A stretch of DNA of 64,000 bases from JADKFD01 sp050250665 (GCA_050250665.1 JBFWOF010000008.1:1-64000); one strand, 5' to 3'. Counted from the stretch's first letter, positions 18,171 through 27,375 are shown. The notes: generated by a model from the letters alone, not told the origin. Numbers and translations are program-made.

Positions 18171-19325
18171 TCACGCCGTCAAGACGCCGTGACCGTAGGC
18201 AAGAGCATCTGCTGCCGGTGGCATACGGCAGCGCCGGATCAGCTCTGCCGCCAGCATGTCAGCGCAGCAGCCCGGCTGCTCGGACCTGAGCACTGCAGCG
18301 AGGCCTGCCACCACCGGGGCTGCAGCCGATGTACCGTTGAAAAAGTGGCGCGCCCCTACCGGTCGCTGTGGGTCGGCTTCGCGCCTGGGGCAAACGACAT
18401 TGGCTCCTGGAGCCACGCAAAACACTTCGGCACGGGCGTCACCCCGGAGCGAGTCGTGGCGCACCCTGCCAGCCAGATCCAGCGCGCCGATGGCCAGAAC
18501 CCGGGTACCCGCCGCCGGATTCTTGATGCCGTCCTGTTGCCAGTCACCGTTGCCGGCTGCCGCGACCATCAGCGTCCGGTAGCGACGCGACAGCCGCGAC
18601 AGCGAGCGCGACAGCACGCTCGGCGGCGCGTCCCGGGCGCGATCGAATCCCAGACTCAGGGAAATGATGTCAGCGCCCTCGGCCAGCGCCCAGGCGCAAG
18701 CCAGTTCGACTGCGAAACTGTTACTGCGACCATTGTCTTCGATGACCTTGGCAATCAGCAGGCGCGCATCGGCGGCAACGCCATAACGACAACCGCCATC
18801 AAAGGGCCGACGCGGCCCGGCGATGATGCCGGCGCTGGCCGTGCCGTGGCTGTCCGGGCTGCGATCCTCGATCGAGCCGGACCCCACCAGCGCGATGCTG
18901 CCGGCAATCCGGTCACCGCCAAAATCCGGATGGCCCAGATCGATTCCGCTGTCGAGAACAGCGACGCGCACGCCGGTGCCGGCAGGTCGGTCGGGGTTCA
19001 GCCCCAGAGCCTGCGGCGCCAGCACCCGTGGGCCTGGGTCAGGCGGCACGCAGTCCCCGCTCTGAGTCCCGCGACCGACGCTTTCGGGACGATCCACGCG
19101 CAGGGCCCGATGCCGGATCTGACGCAACAGCTGCCCGCCGCCGAGCTCGACAACGAACACCGCGCCCAGCGCCGGCACAAACAGAGGGGCGCCGTCGCTG
19201 CGCCCGAGCCGGTAGCCGATCAGGTCCTCGACCAGCTGAGTCCGACGGGTCGCCAGTTCTGCCACCTGTCGCGGCGCAAGGCTTAGGCGATAGCCAAATC
19301 GCCAGCGTTCGGCGGCCACAGTCAC
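18171..19325 (-). CDS. S8 subtilisin-like serine peptidase
   Basis: 384-residue subtilase with a complete catalytic set: D125 (VAVLDSGIDLGHPD), H160 (DSHGTASAGII), oxyanion N259 (AAAGN) and S333 (NGTSAAAP), ending in the usual YGHGV. There is no evident signal peptide; residues 1-110 form a prodomain-like or regulatory N-terminus. The start is a GTG at 19325 and is uncertain. It points towards the sigma factor and lies back-to-back with the secreted protein and CHAT genes, sharing a 147-base intergenic region with them. A cytoplasmic subtilase next to a CHAT protease suggests a proteolytic cascade, by inference. Confidence 0.93.
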   Translation of the reverse strand: MTVAAERWRFGYRLSLAPRQVAELATRRTQLVEDLIGYRLGRSDGAPLFVPALGAVFVVELGGGQLLRQIRHRALRVDRPESVGRGTQSGDCVPPDPGPRVLAPQALGLNPDRPAGTGVRVAVLDSGIDLGHPDFGGDRIAGSIALVGSGSIEDRSPDSHGTASAGIIAGPRRPFDGGCRYGVAADARLLIAKVIEDNGRSNSFAVELACAWALAEGADIISLSLGFDRARDAPPSVLSRSLSRLSRRYRTLMVAAAGNGDWQQDGIKNPAAGTRVLAIGALDLAGRVRHDSLRGDARAEVFCVAPGANVVCPRREADPQRPVGARHFFNGTSAAAPVVAGLAAVLRSEQPGCCADMLAAELIRRCRMPPAADALAYGHGVLTA

Positions 19326-19472
19326 CGCCGCAACGCCCGAATCGGCCTGCGCTCAAGATCCCCCTGAAGGGCGAAGTGCAGTCCGTGCCCCCCGCGCGGC
19401 GGCTGCCTGCAGACCGCCACGCGACCACACTGCGGCGCATTCCGCGCCACAGACCTCAAAGGAGAGTTGTGC

Positions 19473-20111
19473 ATGAACACGAATTCCAAAATCGCCCGCC
19501 GCCATGCTATCGCTTTGACCCTGCTCACGCTGGGCATCAGCAGCACCGCTAACGCCGGCCAGGAGTGGTGCCTGAGCCGGGGTGAAGGTGAGGGCCTGCA
19601 CTTCCGCAGCGCCGAGACGCTCACCGACATCAAGGACTGGATCAGCCAGGGCGCAATTCTGGTCATCGAAGGGAGCAATCATCCCGAATGCGCGATGCTG
19701 GGAGCCGCCTGCAACGTGGCAGCAGGCGACGTTGTTACCGTCAGCCAGAACAAGCAGGGCGAACTGATCCTGCACCGCAGTCGCCCCACGGGACGCCCGG
19801 TGGTTCGCGACGTTGCCCGCATGGAGCTGGATCCTGCCGGGCGCTTTCTCAGCGGCTACTCGCAGTCAACGGACATCCCCTATGGCCAACAAGTCTTTCT
19901 TTACTACACTGGGTCATCGCATTGTACGGATTCAGGCTTCGACTATCCGGCGGACGCCGTCTGCCGCTACTTTGAACTGGAAGTGTTTCCGACCGGAGTT
20001 GATCAGGATCATCGCCCAGATGCACCGCAGGCCCAATGGCAGTACAACCAATGTCCGGTGGCCAGTCAGCAGCCCGGCAAGGGCACCGGCATCGAGCCCC
20101 CGATGCCTTGA
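19473..20111 (+). CDS. Small secreted protein upstream of CHAT gene
   Basis: 212 residues with a Sec signal peptide (about 1-29, ending TANAG) and AAAGGAGAG ahead of the ATG at 19473. The mature part has six or seven cysteines and a beta-rich pattern; no family is recognised. The last 30 residues are Pro/Gln-rich. Its 3' end overlaps the likely start of the CHAT gene, so the two are cotranscribed. Possible roles include substrate or sensor of the peptidases beside it; nothing in the sequence decides. Confidence 0.8.
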   Translation: MNTNSKIARRHAIALTLLTLGISSTANAGQEWCLSRGEGEGLHFRSAETLTDIKDWISQGAILVIEGSNHPECAMLGAACNVAAGDVVTVSQNKQGELILHRSRPTGRPVVRDVARMELDPAGRFLSGYSQSTDIPYGQQVFLYYTGSSHCTDSGFDYPADAVCRYFELEVFPTGVDQDHRPDAPQAQWQYNQCPVASQQPGKGTGIEPPMP

Positions 20112-23100
20112 TCGACGCATTCCGGCCCTGGTTGCTGCCTTGCTGCTGGTCGGCGGGGGTATCGCGTTCCTTACCCCCGCTGGCGCCGCTTCCTGGTCGT
20201 GTGCGACATCACGCGACCTGATGCTCAATGGCGACAAGCCGGCGTTGCTGAGTCTGGAGGGGCAGGAGTCGACGATGGCACTTGTCGTAGAAGAGCTCGG
20301 CTCAGAAGTATTGATCGCCGTGGGAGACGAAGCGTTTGCCCACATCAGCTACCCGATGACCCGATATGGATGGCGACGGCTGGAACCCACATCGATCAGC
20401 GGCGGCATAGGGCTCCGTTCTGAATCCACATCGGTCAATCGTGTCCGCGTTCACCTCAAGTGCGCCGCCCTCGATCAAAAACGAGATATCTGGCTTAAAG
20501 AAGCACAGAAGCTGGCTGACAGCATCGATCAACATGTGCAAGCCAACCCACAAATGCCCGAATTTGATCGGCTTGTCGAATCGGCGCCCACTCCCGAAGA
20601 CAGAGTGGCCGCCATGCACATGCGTGCACTAGTCTGGTTTTTGCTGGACGACTATCTGAGCTCCGCCAGGGCCTTCGCAGAAGTAGGACCGATGTGGCTT
20701 GCAGTGGGCGACCACGCCCGTGCGGGCGCCGCCTTCCTCGGTGCTGCCGACATCTACGAGCGGGCTGGCAGACCTGCCGACGCCGAGCCCATGCTGGCTC
20801 AAGCCGAGCGCCTGCTGGACCCGAACAAAGACGCCTACTTTCTGGCGCGTGCCAAGATGCTTCGGTGCAACCGGCTGCAAACCGAGGGTCGGATAAAGGA
20901 ACTACTGAGGTGTAACCGGGACCTGATCGACAGGCTGCGGAAAGTCGGCGAAGTTGACGAGGCCATTCGTGTCCTGGGTACGATGCTGGTCGGCGTTCGC
21001 GACGCCGGCGACCAGAAACTCGTCGACGATCTGGATGCTCAGATCGACCGCGATCCCAACCTTGAGCGGGCGTCCTGGTACACGCGCGGATACCTGGCCC
21101 TGATGCGCAGCTTCGTGCAACGCGATCGCGGTCAGTTGATGAACGCGCTGGTGCTGATCAGCGAATCGCTGCAGGCTTTCGAACGCGCTACCGAGGGCCG
21201 CGAGCGCTGGCAGGCCAGCGCCCTGCTGCAGGCGGCCGACATCTACGGCCAGCTGGGCATGAGCGACCAAGCCTATCGCTTGCTGGCCCAGGCCATTTCG
21301 CTGTACGACCCGACCTCCGCACCGGATCGAATCGCGGCGGCCTTGATGAAGCTCGCCATACTCGAGCGCGCCAACGGCCGCATCGAAGCTGCGGCCTCGT
21401 GGTATCAACGGGCAGAACACATCTATGCGCTGCTCGGGCGCCCGATCGAGCGTGCCGACGCTGAGCTCGGTCTGCTGGAGACCCGTCTGCCCCGGGATCG
21501 CGGCGAGGCCGAGGCGGCACTCGGCCAGAACCGTGACTGGAGCTCGCTGTCGGCGGCGAATGCTGGACGCCTGGCGCTGGTTCAGGTGCGCTGGATGATT
21601 GCCGCTGGGCAGTACGAAGAGGCCGCTGCGCTGCTGGATGCGTCGAAAGCGACCACGCGCGCACTGCCCCAGCAACTCCTGGCGGTGCGCCTGCGGGCCG
21701 AACTGGAAATGCAGCAGGGTCGCGCCAGCGCGGCACTGTCATTGCTCGAATCCGAACTGAGACAGCTTGAGCAGCTGGCAGCACAAGGCTCGAACGGAGT
21801 GCTCGGATACCTGGCCATGCGTGCAGGTCGTGATCTGCGCGCCGACTGGGTGCGGATTGCCCTCAGCCAGTCGCCACCCCTTGCCGTCGATGACTGGTGG
21901 CGAGTGCTGGTCGCCAGCGCGCCCTTGCAATCGGTGCGCCCCGGGCAGCACTCGGGCGACAATCGTTTCAGTTCGGCACTGTCCATGGAGCTGCTTGGCA
22001 ATGGCAGCAGTGAAGCCAGCGATCGAGCCCTGCTGACCACGCTGGCCCAGGTCAATTCAGCAACGCAGGAATTTCCGAATCCGGCTCCCGACCTGGAGCG
22101 CGTACGCAAACAGTTGGGCAACAGCTGGCTGCTCCTTGTCATTCCCTCCGAACCCCGCAGCGCGGCAATCTGGATCAGCGCCGAACGCTCGGTGGTGGTT
22201 CCGATTCCCGGACGCGGCGATCTGCGCGATCAGATTCGCCAGCTCGCGGCCGATCTGCAATCGCCGAACCGGCCCGTGGCCAGCATAGCCCGCAGCGCCG
22301 ACGCCCTGGCGACCAGTCTGTACGCCGGTGCACCCATGGCTTCGGCACCGGAACGGCTGCTGGCGCTGAGCGATGAGCTGATCGGCACGGTGCCGCTGTC
22401 GCTGCTGCCCTGGCCCGGATCCGAGCGGCCACTGATCGAAACCACCACCGTCGGCTGGATCGCGCGATTCGATCAAGGCGGGGAAGCCGACAGCGAAAGC
22501 GCCGCGATCCACGCCATTATCGCCCCGGGCAACGCGGCGACCGAAAGAGTCGGCCTGGGCAAGCTGCGCTACGCCGAGCAGGAAGCCGATCTGATTGCCA
22601 GGACCGAGCCGAAGCGTGAGTTGATCCGGGCCAGTGACTCGCAAGCCACCCGGGCGGCGCTGCTCTCGGCGCTGTCCGACCCGGACGCCTGGGTACATCT
22701 GGCGGCACACGGCTATGCCAAACCGGAACTGCTGGGCTACGCCGGAACCTGGCTGGCGAACCCAAAGGATCCATCCAATAGCGACTTCCTGAGCTGGATG
22801 GACATCATCGACACGCCCTTGCGGGCGCAACTGGCGGTGCTCAACGCCTGTCAGTTGGCCGCCGGCCCGGACGCCACCAGTCAGAGCAGCCTGAGCTTTG
22901 CGTCGGCAGTGACTGCAGCCGGCGTGGACCACGTGGTGGCTGCTTTCTGGCCGATCAGCGACAGCGCCAGCGCCATCTGGATACCGGCCTTCTACAGCGC
23001 CATGCGCGATCAGCCCGCCAGCCACAGCATGGATGCCCTGCACGAAGCGCAACTGGCGCTGAAGAACTCGCGCGCCTATCGGCATCCCTACTACTGGGCT

Positions 23101-23139
23101 TCACTGGCGCATTTCCAGCGCCTGTCCGTGAACGACTGA
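20020..23139 (+). CDS. Exported or membrane-anchored TPR-CHAT (caspase-like) protein
   Basis: About 1039 residues from ATG 20020. Order: a hydrophobic signal or anchor (about 35-57), a beta domain, then many TPR-like helical repeats (about 170-670) and a C-terminal CHAT protease domain (about 720-1035). The CHAT dyad is present: H897 in VHLAAHG and C944 in VLNACQ, followed by the FWPISDSASA strand. Start is uncertain: the ATG overlaps the previous gene by 92 bases, and non-ATG starts such as TTG 20140 would give a shorter signal sequence. CHAT domains are cysteine proteases of the caspase clan; the substrate here is unknown. Confidence 0.9.
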   Translation: MHRRPNGSTTNVRWPVSSPARAPASSPRCLDRRIPALVAALLLVGGGIAFLTPAGAASWSCATSRDLMLNGDKPALLSLEGQESTMALVVEELGSEVLIAVGDEAFAHISYPMTRYGWRRLEPTSISGGIGLRSESTSVNRVRVHLKCAALDQKRDIWLKEAQKLADSIDQHVQANPQMPEFDRLVESAPTPEDRVAAMHMRALVWFLLDDYLSSARAFAEVGPMWLAVGDHARAGAAFLGAADIYERAGRPADAEPMLAQAERLLDPNKDAYFLARAKMLRCNRLQTEGRIKELLRCNRDLIDRLRKVGEVDEAIRVLGTMLVGVRDAGDQKLVDDLDAQIDRDPNLERASWYTRGYLALMRSFVQRDRGQLMNALVLISESLQAFERATEGRERWQASALLQAADIYGQLGMSDQAYRLLAQAISLYDPTSAPDRIAAALMKLAILERANGRIEAAASWYQRAEHIYALLGRPIERADAELGLLETRLPRDRGEAEAALGQNRDWSSLSAANAGRLALVQVRWMIAAGQYEEAAALLDASKATTRALPQQLLAVRLRAELEMQQGRASAALSLLESELRQLEQLAAQGSNGVLGYLAMRAGRDLRADWVRIALSQSPPLAVDDWWRVLVASAPLQSVRPGQHSGDNRFSSALSMELLGNGSSEASDRALLTTLAQVNSATQEFPNPAPDLERVRKQLGNSWLLLVIPSEPRSAAIWISAERSVVVPIPGRGDLRDQIRQLAADLQSPNRPVASIARSADALATSLYAGAPMASAPERLLALSDELIGTVPLSLLPWPGSERPLIETTTVGWIARFDQGGEADSESAAIHAIIAPGNAATERVGLGKLRYAEQEADLIARTEPKRELIRASDSQATRAALLSALSDPDAWVHLAAHGYAKPELLGYAGTWLANPKDPSNSDFLSWMDIIDTPLRAQLAVLNACQLAAGPDATSQSSLSFASAVTAAGVDHVVAAFWPISDSASAIWIPAFYSAMRDQPASHSMDALHEAQLALKNSRAYRHPYYWASLAHFQRLSVND

Positions 23140-23207
23140 CGCCAGCGGACTTCCCCAGCGACCGAGCATCGGCCATGCTCGGGACTTTGCTGAACCGGAG
23201 CTCTTTC

Positions 23208-24014
23208 ATGCCCACCGCCACGGCCAACGGCATTGACCTGAACTACGTCGAATCCGGTGCCGGCGAGCACACCGTGGTGTTCTCGCATGGATTGCTGCTG
23301 GACCACCACATGTTCGAGCCGCAACGGCTGGCGCTGTCGGAACAGTATCGGGTGATCGCCTACGATCATCGCGGCCAGGGCGAATCGGCACCCGCGGCCG
23401 GCGGCTACGACATGGATTCGCTGACCGAAGACGCCGTCGATCTGATCCGCGGCACCCAGAGCGTGCCTTGCCACTTCGTGGGTTTGTCCATGGGCGGCTT
23501 TGTCGGCATGCGCCTGGCCGCGCGCTATCCGGAACTGGTGCGCTCCCTGACCCTGCTGAATACCAGCGCCAGCCCGGAAACCTTGCTGGCCCGGATCCGA
23601 TTTCGTGCCATGCAGGCAGTGACTTCGCTGTTTGGCCCCGGCCCCTTGATCAACCAGGTCTTGCCGGTGATGTTCGGCCACAGCTTTCGCAACGATCCCG
23701 AACGACGTCCGCAGCTGGAACGCTGGATGCACCATGTGCAATCGCTGCCACGGCGCATCGTGGGTCCAGTCGGCGGCGTCATCGGTCGCGCTGGCGTGGT
23801 CGACGAGCTCAAGTTCATCCGCTGCCCTACGCTGGTGCTCACCGGCGATGAGGACCAGACCACGCTACCGGCCGAGGCCGAGCGCATCGCCGCGCAGATT
23901 GCCGGATCGAAACTGGTGCGCCTCGCGGGCTGCGGCCATACCAGCACCATCGAGGCACCCGATGCCGTGACTGCGGCCATACGCCAGTTTCTGGCCGAGG
24001 TCGACGCGACATGA
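23208..24014 (+). CDS. Alpha/beta-hydrolase
   Basis: 268-residue cytoplasmic hydrolase. The ATG at 23208 has CGGAG 7 bases ahead and starts right at the first strand. The nucleophile S94 sits in GLSMGG, the acid is D214 or D216 (TGDEDQTT) and the base is H244 (GCGHTS). The oxyanion region is FSHGLLLD. It resembles the 3-oxoadipate enol-lactonase/esterase branch, but the reaction cannot be set. Coupled by ATGA to the FMN glutamate-synthase-like gene, which hints at a shared pathway. Confidence 0.9.
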   Translation: MPTATANGIDLNYVESGAGEHTVVFSHGLLLDHHMFEPQRLALSEQYRVIAYDHRGQGESAPAAGGYDMDSLTEDAVDLIRGTQSVPCHFVGLSMGGFVGMRLAARYPELVRSLTLLNTSASPETLLARIRFRAMQAVTSLFGPGPLINQVLPVMFGHSFRNDPERRPQLERWMHHVQSLPRRIVGPVGGVIGRAGVVDELKFIRCPTLVLTGDEDQTTLPAEAERIAAQIAGSKLVRLAGCGHTSTIEAPDAVTAAIRQFLAEVDAT

Positions 24015-25651
24015 TGGGCTGGCTGGCACCACGATTCTGGGGGCTGCTGATCGCCGTTGTTGGGCTCGTCGTCTGCCTGTGGCAATGGCCGCAGGGCTGG
24101 GGCTGGCGTGCGGGCGCCCTGCTCTTTGCCGCAGCCTTGGCGCTGGGCATCAGTGATCTGCGCTCGAAGCGCCATTCGCTGCTGCGCAATTACCCTGTAT
24201 TCGGCCATCTGCGGCGCATGTTCGAGGCCGTGCGGCCGATGCTGCGCCAGTATCTGGTCGAGGGCGATCAGGAGGAAGTGCCCTTCTCCTTCGAGCAGCG
24301 TTCGATCGTCTACCAGCGCGCCAAGCAGCAACGCGAGACCCGGCCCTTCGGCACCGAGCTCAGCGTGTACGCCGATGGCTACGAGTGGATCAATCACTCG
24401 ATGCGCCCCAGCGAGCCCGACAGCCACGATTTTCGGGTGCCGGTCGGCGGACCGCAATGCGCCAGACCCTACTCGGCCAGCGTCTTCAATATCTCGGCGA
24501 TGAGCTTCGGTTCGCTCTCACCCAATGCCATCCACGCGCTCAACGAGGGCGCCCGCCGCGGCCGCTTCTACCATGACACCGGCGAGGGCTCGATCTCGCC
24601 CTATCACCGCGAGGGTGGCGGCGATCTGGTGTGGGAGCTGGGTTCGGGTTACTTCGGCGCGTGCGAAAAAGCAGGCGTGTTCTCGGCCGCGAAATTCGCT
24701 GAAAAGGCGGCGCTCGATCAGGTCAAGATGATCGAGATCAAGCTCTCGCAGGGGGCCAAGCCCGGGCATGGCGGCGTGCTGCCGGCGGCCAAGGTCAGTG
24801 CCGAAATCGCGCGAACCCGCGGCGTTCCCATGGGCGAGGACTGCATCTCGCCGGCCCGCCACTCGGCCTTCGACTCGCCCGAGGGTCTGCTACGGTTCGT
24901 GGCCCAGCTGCGCGAACTGTCGGGCGGCAAGCCGGTCGGCTTCAAGCTCGCCATCGGCCATCCCTGGGAATGGTTCGGCATCGCCAAGGCCATGCTCAGC
25001 ACCGGCATCAAGCCCGATTTCATCGTCGTCGACGGCGGCGAGGGCGGCACCGGTGCGGCGCCCATGGAGTTCGCCGATCACGTCGGCGTGCCCATGCGCG
25101 AGGGTCTGATGCTGGTGCACAACACCCTGGTTGGCCTCAATCTCCGCGAGGAGATCCGCATCGCCGCGGCCGGCAAGATCGTCACCGCATTCGACGTGGC
25201 GCGGACACTGGCGATTGGCGCCGACTGGTGCAACGCCGCCCGCGGCTTCATGTTTGCGCTGGGCTGCATCCAGTCGCAAGCCTGCCATACCGATCATTGC
25301 CCTACCGGCGTTGCCACCCAGGACCCCAAACGCTGGCGTGCACTGGATGTGCCGGACAAGGCCGAGCGGGTCAAGAACTTCCACCAGAACACGCTACGCG
25401 CTCTCAAGGAACTGATCGCGGCAGCCGGTCTCAATCACCCGGGCGAACTCGGCCCGGAACACATCATCCAACGCGTGTCGGCCAAGCAGATCCGCTCACT
25501 GGCCGGCCTGTACGAATACCTGCGTCCCGGCGAACTGCTGGAAAGCACACCCAGCCACTCGGTCTTCCAGCGCTTCTGGTCCGATGCCCGGGCCGACAGT
25601 TTCGACCCGCCGGCCGGCGTCGCCGAACTGCGCTGGAGCAAGGGGGTTTAG
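24011..25651 (+). CDS. FMN-binding glutamate-synthase-like protein with membrane anchor
   Basis: 546 residues. Two hydrophobic helices (about 8-48) precede a glutamate-synthase central/FMN barrel domain (about 130-500). The iron-sulfur ligands C419, C425 and C430 keep the CX5CX4C spacing of GltB. FMN-barrel segments IVVDGGEGGTGAAP and GADWCNAARGFMFA are visible. There is no glutaminase (GATase) domain and no GltD neighbour, so it is not a conventional glutamate synthase. Such stand-alone proteins exist in many bacteria with unknown reactions. Translationally coupled to the hydrolase before it. Confidence 0.9.
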   Translation: MMGWLAPRFWGLLIAVVGLVVCLWQWPQGWGWRAGALLFAAALALGISDLRSKRHSLLRNYPVFGHLRRMFEAVRPMLRQYLVEGDQEEVPFSFEQRSIVYQRAKQQRETRPFGTELSVYADGYEWINHSMRPSEPDSHDFRVPVGGPQCARPYSASVFNISAMSFGSLSPNAIHALNEGARRGRFYHDTGEGSISPYHREGGGDLVWELGSGYFGACEKAGVFSAAKFAEKAALDQVKMIEIKLSQGAKPGHGGVLPAAKVSAEIARTRGVPMGEDCISPARHSAFDSPEGLLRFVAQLRELSGGKPVGFKLAIGHPWEWFGIAKAMLSTGIKPDFIVVDGGEGGTGAAPMEFADHVGVPMREGLMLVHNTLVGLNLREEIRIAAAGKIVTAFDVARTLAIGADWCNAARGFMFALGCIQSQACHTDHCPTGVATQDPKRWRALDVPDKAERVKNFHQNTLRALKELIAAAGLNHPGELGPEHIIQRVSAKQIRSLAGLYEYLRPGELLESTPSHSVFQRFWSDARADSFDPPAGVAELRWSKGV

Positions 25652-26415
25652 GGCGGTTGTTGGTTGTCGGTTGTTGGTTGTTGGTTGTTGGAAGGAGCTG
25701 GCTCACGCGGAGACGCGGAGGTCGCGGAGAAAGGCTGGACCGACCATGCTTCTGTGGGAGTCCCGGCGCCTGGCGGAGCGCTTGTTCGCGCAACAAACCG
25801 TGGAGGTAGGTCACGTTGACCCGAAGGGTCTACGTGACAGCTGCGTCTGGTTGCTGGTTGTCGGTTGTTGATTGCTGGTTGTTGGTTGTCGCTGCTGGAC
25901 CTGAAGCCAGCCCCTGTGGGAGCGGGCTCTGCCCGCGATCGCCTCGTGCGCTCTTGTGGTTCCAGAATCGTCGAATGCCTCTCCATCACCGGGCAAAGAG
26001 CGTCCAGACAAGTCTGGACCAACAGAAATTCGCTCCTCAACACCGGGCGTAGAGCTGGACTTGAAGCTTGCCGCTGTCATGGATTGCTTCGCTGCGCTCT
26101 CCATGAACCCATGTCGTAAGTTGTTGATGCGTCATTGCGAGGAGCGTAGCGACGAAGCAATCCAGGTATCGCCACACGCCCCTGGATTGCTTCCCCCGGA
26201 TCAAGTCCGGGGTCGCAATGACGCCGGGGGTTCATGGCCATTGAGCAGCGTCAGGCCGATACCAGCGGCTCGCAATGACGCGGATCTTGAGCGAGTCCCG
26301 CAATCGACAACCCTCACACAACAGCCGCGTCCCGAGTCCCGAGTCCCGACAACCGACAACCGACAACCGCCAACCATCAACCCGACGCGCGTCAGCGCGT
26401 CAGCGCGTCAGAGCG
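25652..26415. repeat. Repeat island between GltB-like gene and WYL regulator
   Basis: No gene is seen in 764 bases. In order: GGTTGTTGG-type tandem runs (25656-25690 and 25852-25890), a GTCACGT/ACGTGAC inverted piece (25806-25838), a TGTGGGAGCGGGC-type REP (25910-25940), the palindrome GTCCAGACAAGTCTGGAC (26002-26019), a copy of the CATTGCGAG/AGCAATCC family (26079-26280), the complement of the tandem run (about 26330-26380) and an 8-base tandem repeat (26387-26418). It reads as a landing ground for several repeat families nested together. Confidence 0.85.
26129..26223. repeat. Full-length interspersed palindromic repeat (CATTGCGAG family)
   Basis: The element starts GTCATTGCGAGGAGCG and ends with the near complement GTCGCAATGACG, with AGCAATCCAG and CTGGATTGCT as inner arms. 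The same unit occurs at about 7796-7910, 29953-30038, 37271-37369 and 54849-55015. No coding capacity; it is probably a non-autonomous element or a REP-type structure. Confidence 0.85.
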
Positions 26416-26418
26416 TCA
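26387..26418. repeat. Four tandem copies of an 8-mer at the WYL gene 3' end
   Basis: GCGCGTCA repeats three times and a variant GAGCGTCA ends exactly at the stop codon of the minus-strand WYL gene (26416-26418). Copy number changes would alter only the 3' untranslated part. Confidence 0.8.
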
Positions 26419-27375
26419 GCGCCCATAGCCCGTCAACGCCAGCGTCAGCAGTTGCTTCATCTCCTCGCGCAGTGACACCGGTGCGATGACCTCGGCGTCC
26501 GGGCCGTAGCGCAGCACGTCCATCAGCAGCTCGCGGGCGTTGCCGAAGGGGAGCTGCAGCTCGAAACGGCCATCAGGCAGGAAGCGCCCCTTCTGTTGGG
26601 AATGCCAGCGTTCATCAGCCACCCAGCGCGCCGCGTGCGAGGAAAAGCGAATCGTGGCCCAGGCCCGGGCGGGCCCGGAAAAGATGCCGTAGCTGGCCGC
26701 GAAGTGCGAATCCAGCTCAGCCTCCGGCCAGTCATCGGCGTTTGCGAGCTGCACCTGGGCGGCGCTGATCCGGTCCAGAGCGAAGCTGCGCAGGCCGCGA
26801 CGGTCGTGGTCGTAGGCATCCAGATACCAGTTGTCGCGGTAATGGGTGAGCCGCTGCGGCGAGGTGTCACGCACGCTGCCGGCACCGGTGGACCGGGCGC
26901 GATAGCTGAAGCTCAGGCGCTTGCGCTCCAGCACAGCGCTGGTGACGCTGCGAAAGGTGGCGTCGTCGAGCTGGCGGCTGGCCTGTCGGATCACCCGGAT
27001 CCGGCCCAGATGGTCGACCCGGTCACCGACCAGACCCTTGAGCCTGGGCCCGAGGTCGCCGAGGGCCTCGGCCAGCGCGCCCTCGCTCTGGGCGCTGAGC
27101 GCCTGGCGTGCCACCAGCAGCGCGTAGACCTCATCGGGCGACAACCACAATCCGGGCAATTCGAAGCTGTGTTCCTCATCGCTGCTGTACTTGAAGCGGT
27201 GGGTATCGGCGTCGGTTTCGATCGGCGCGCCCAGCGCATCACGCAAAAAGGCAATGTCGCGATAGACCGTGGCCCGCGAGGCCTCGATCTCGTCCATCAG
27301 TTTTTCCAGCGAGACCCCGGTGCGGTTGTGCCGCAGCAAGCGATGCAGACGGACAATGCGTTCGTAGCGATCCAT
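26416..27375 (-). CDS. YafY/WYL-domain transcriptional regulator
   Basis: 319-residue regulator with an N-terminal winged helix-turn-helix (about 1-60, DRYERIVRLHRLL, then SRATVYRDIAFL), a WYL ligand-sensing domain (about 140-220, with YRDNWYLDAYDHDRRGLRSF) and a C-terminal WCX domain (about 230-315). WYL proteins bind small molecules or nucleic acid and control stress, metabolism or defence genes. No defence genes sit next to this one; the CopD-like gene behind it points the same way. Likely autoregulated, but no operator is evident. Confidence 0.93.
   Translation of the reverse strand: MDRYERIVRLHRLLRHNRTGVSLEKLMDEIEASRATVYRDIAFLRDALGAPIETDADTHRFKYSSDEEHSFELPGLWLSPDEVYALLVARQALSAQSEGALAEALGDLGPRLKGLVGDRVDHLGRIRVIRQASRQLDDATFRSVTSAVLERKRLSFSYRARSTGAGSVRDTSPQRLTHYRDNWYLDAYDHDRRGLRSFALDRISAAQVQLANADDWPEAELDSHFAASYGIFSGPARAWATIRFSSHAARWVADERWHSQQKGRFLPDGRFELQLPFGNARELLMDVLRYGPDAEVIAPVSLREEMKQLLTLALTGYGR

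Noticed and set aside
18190..19286. Rest of the long plus-strand frame after the sigma factor
   Set aside because: Antisense to the subtilase, which has D, H, N and S motifs in place; only the first 60 or so codons look coding.
25652..26415. Tandem and palindromic repeats that could suggest a CRISPR array
   Set aside because: No constant repeat with regular unique spacers and no cas genes; they are tandem and REP-like elements.
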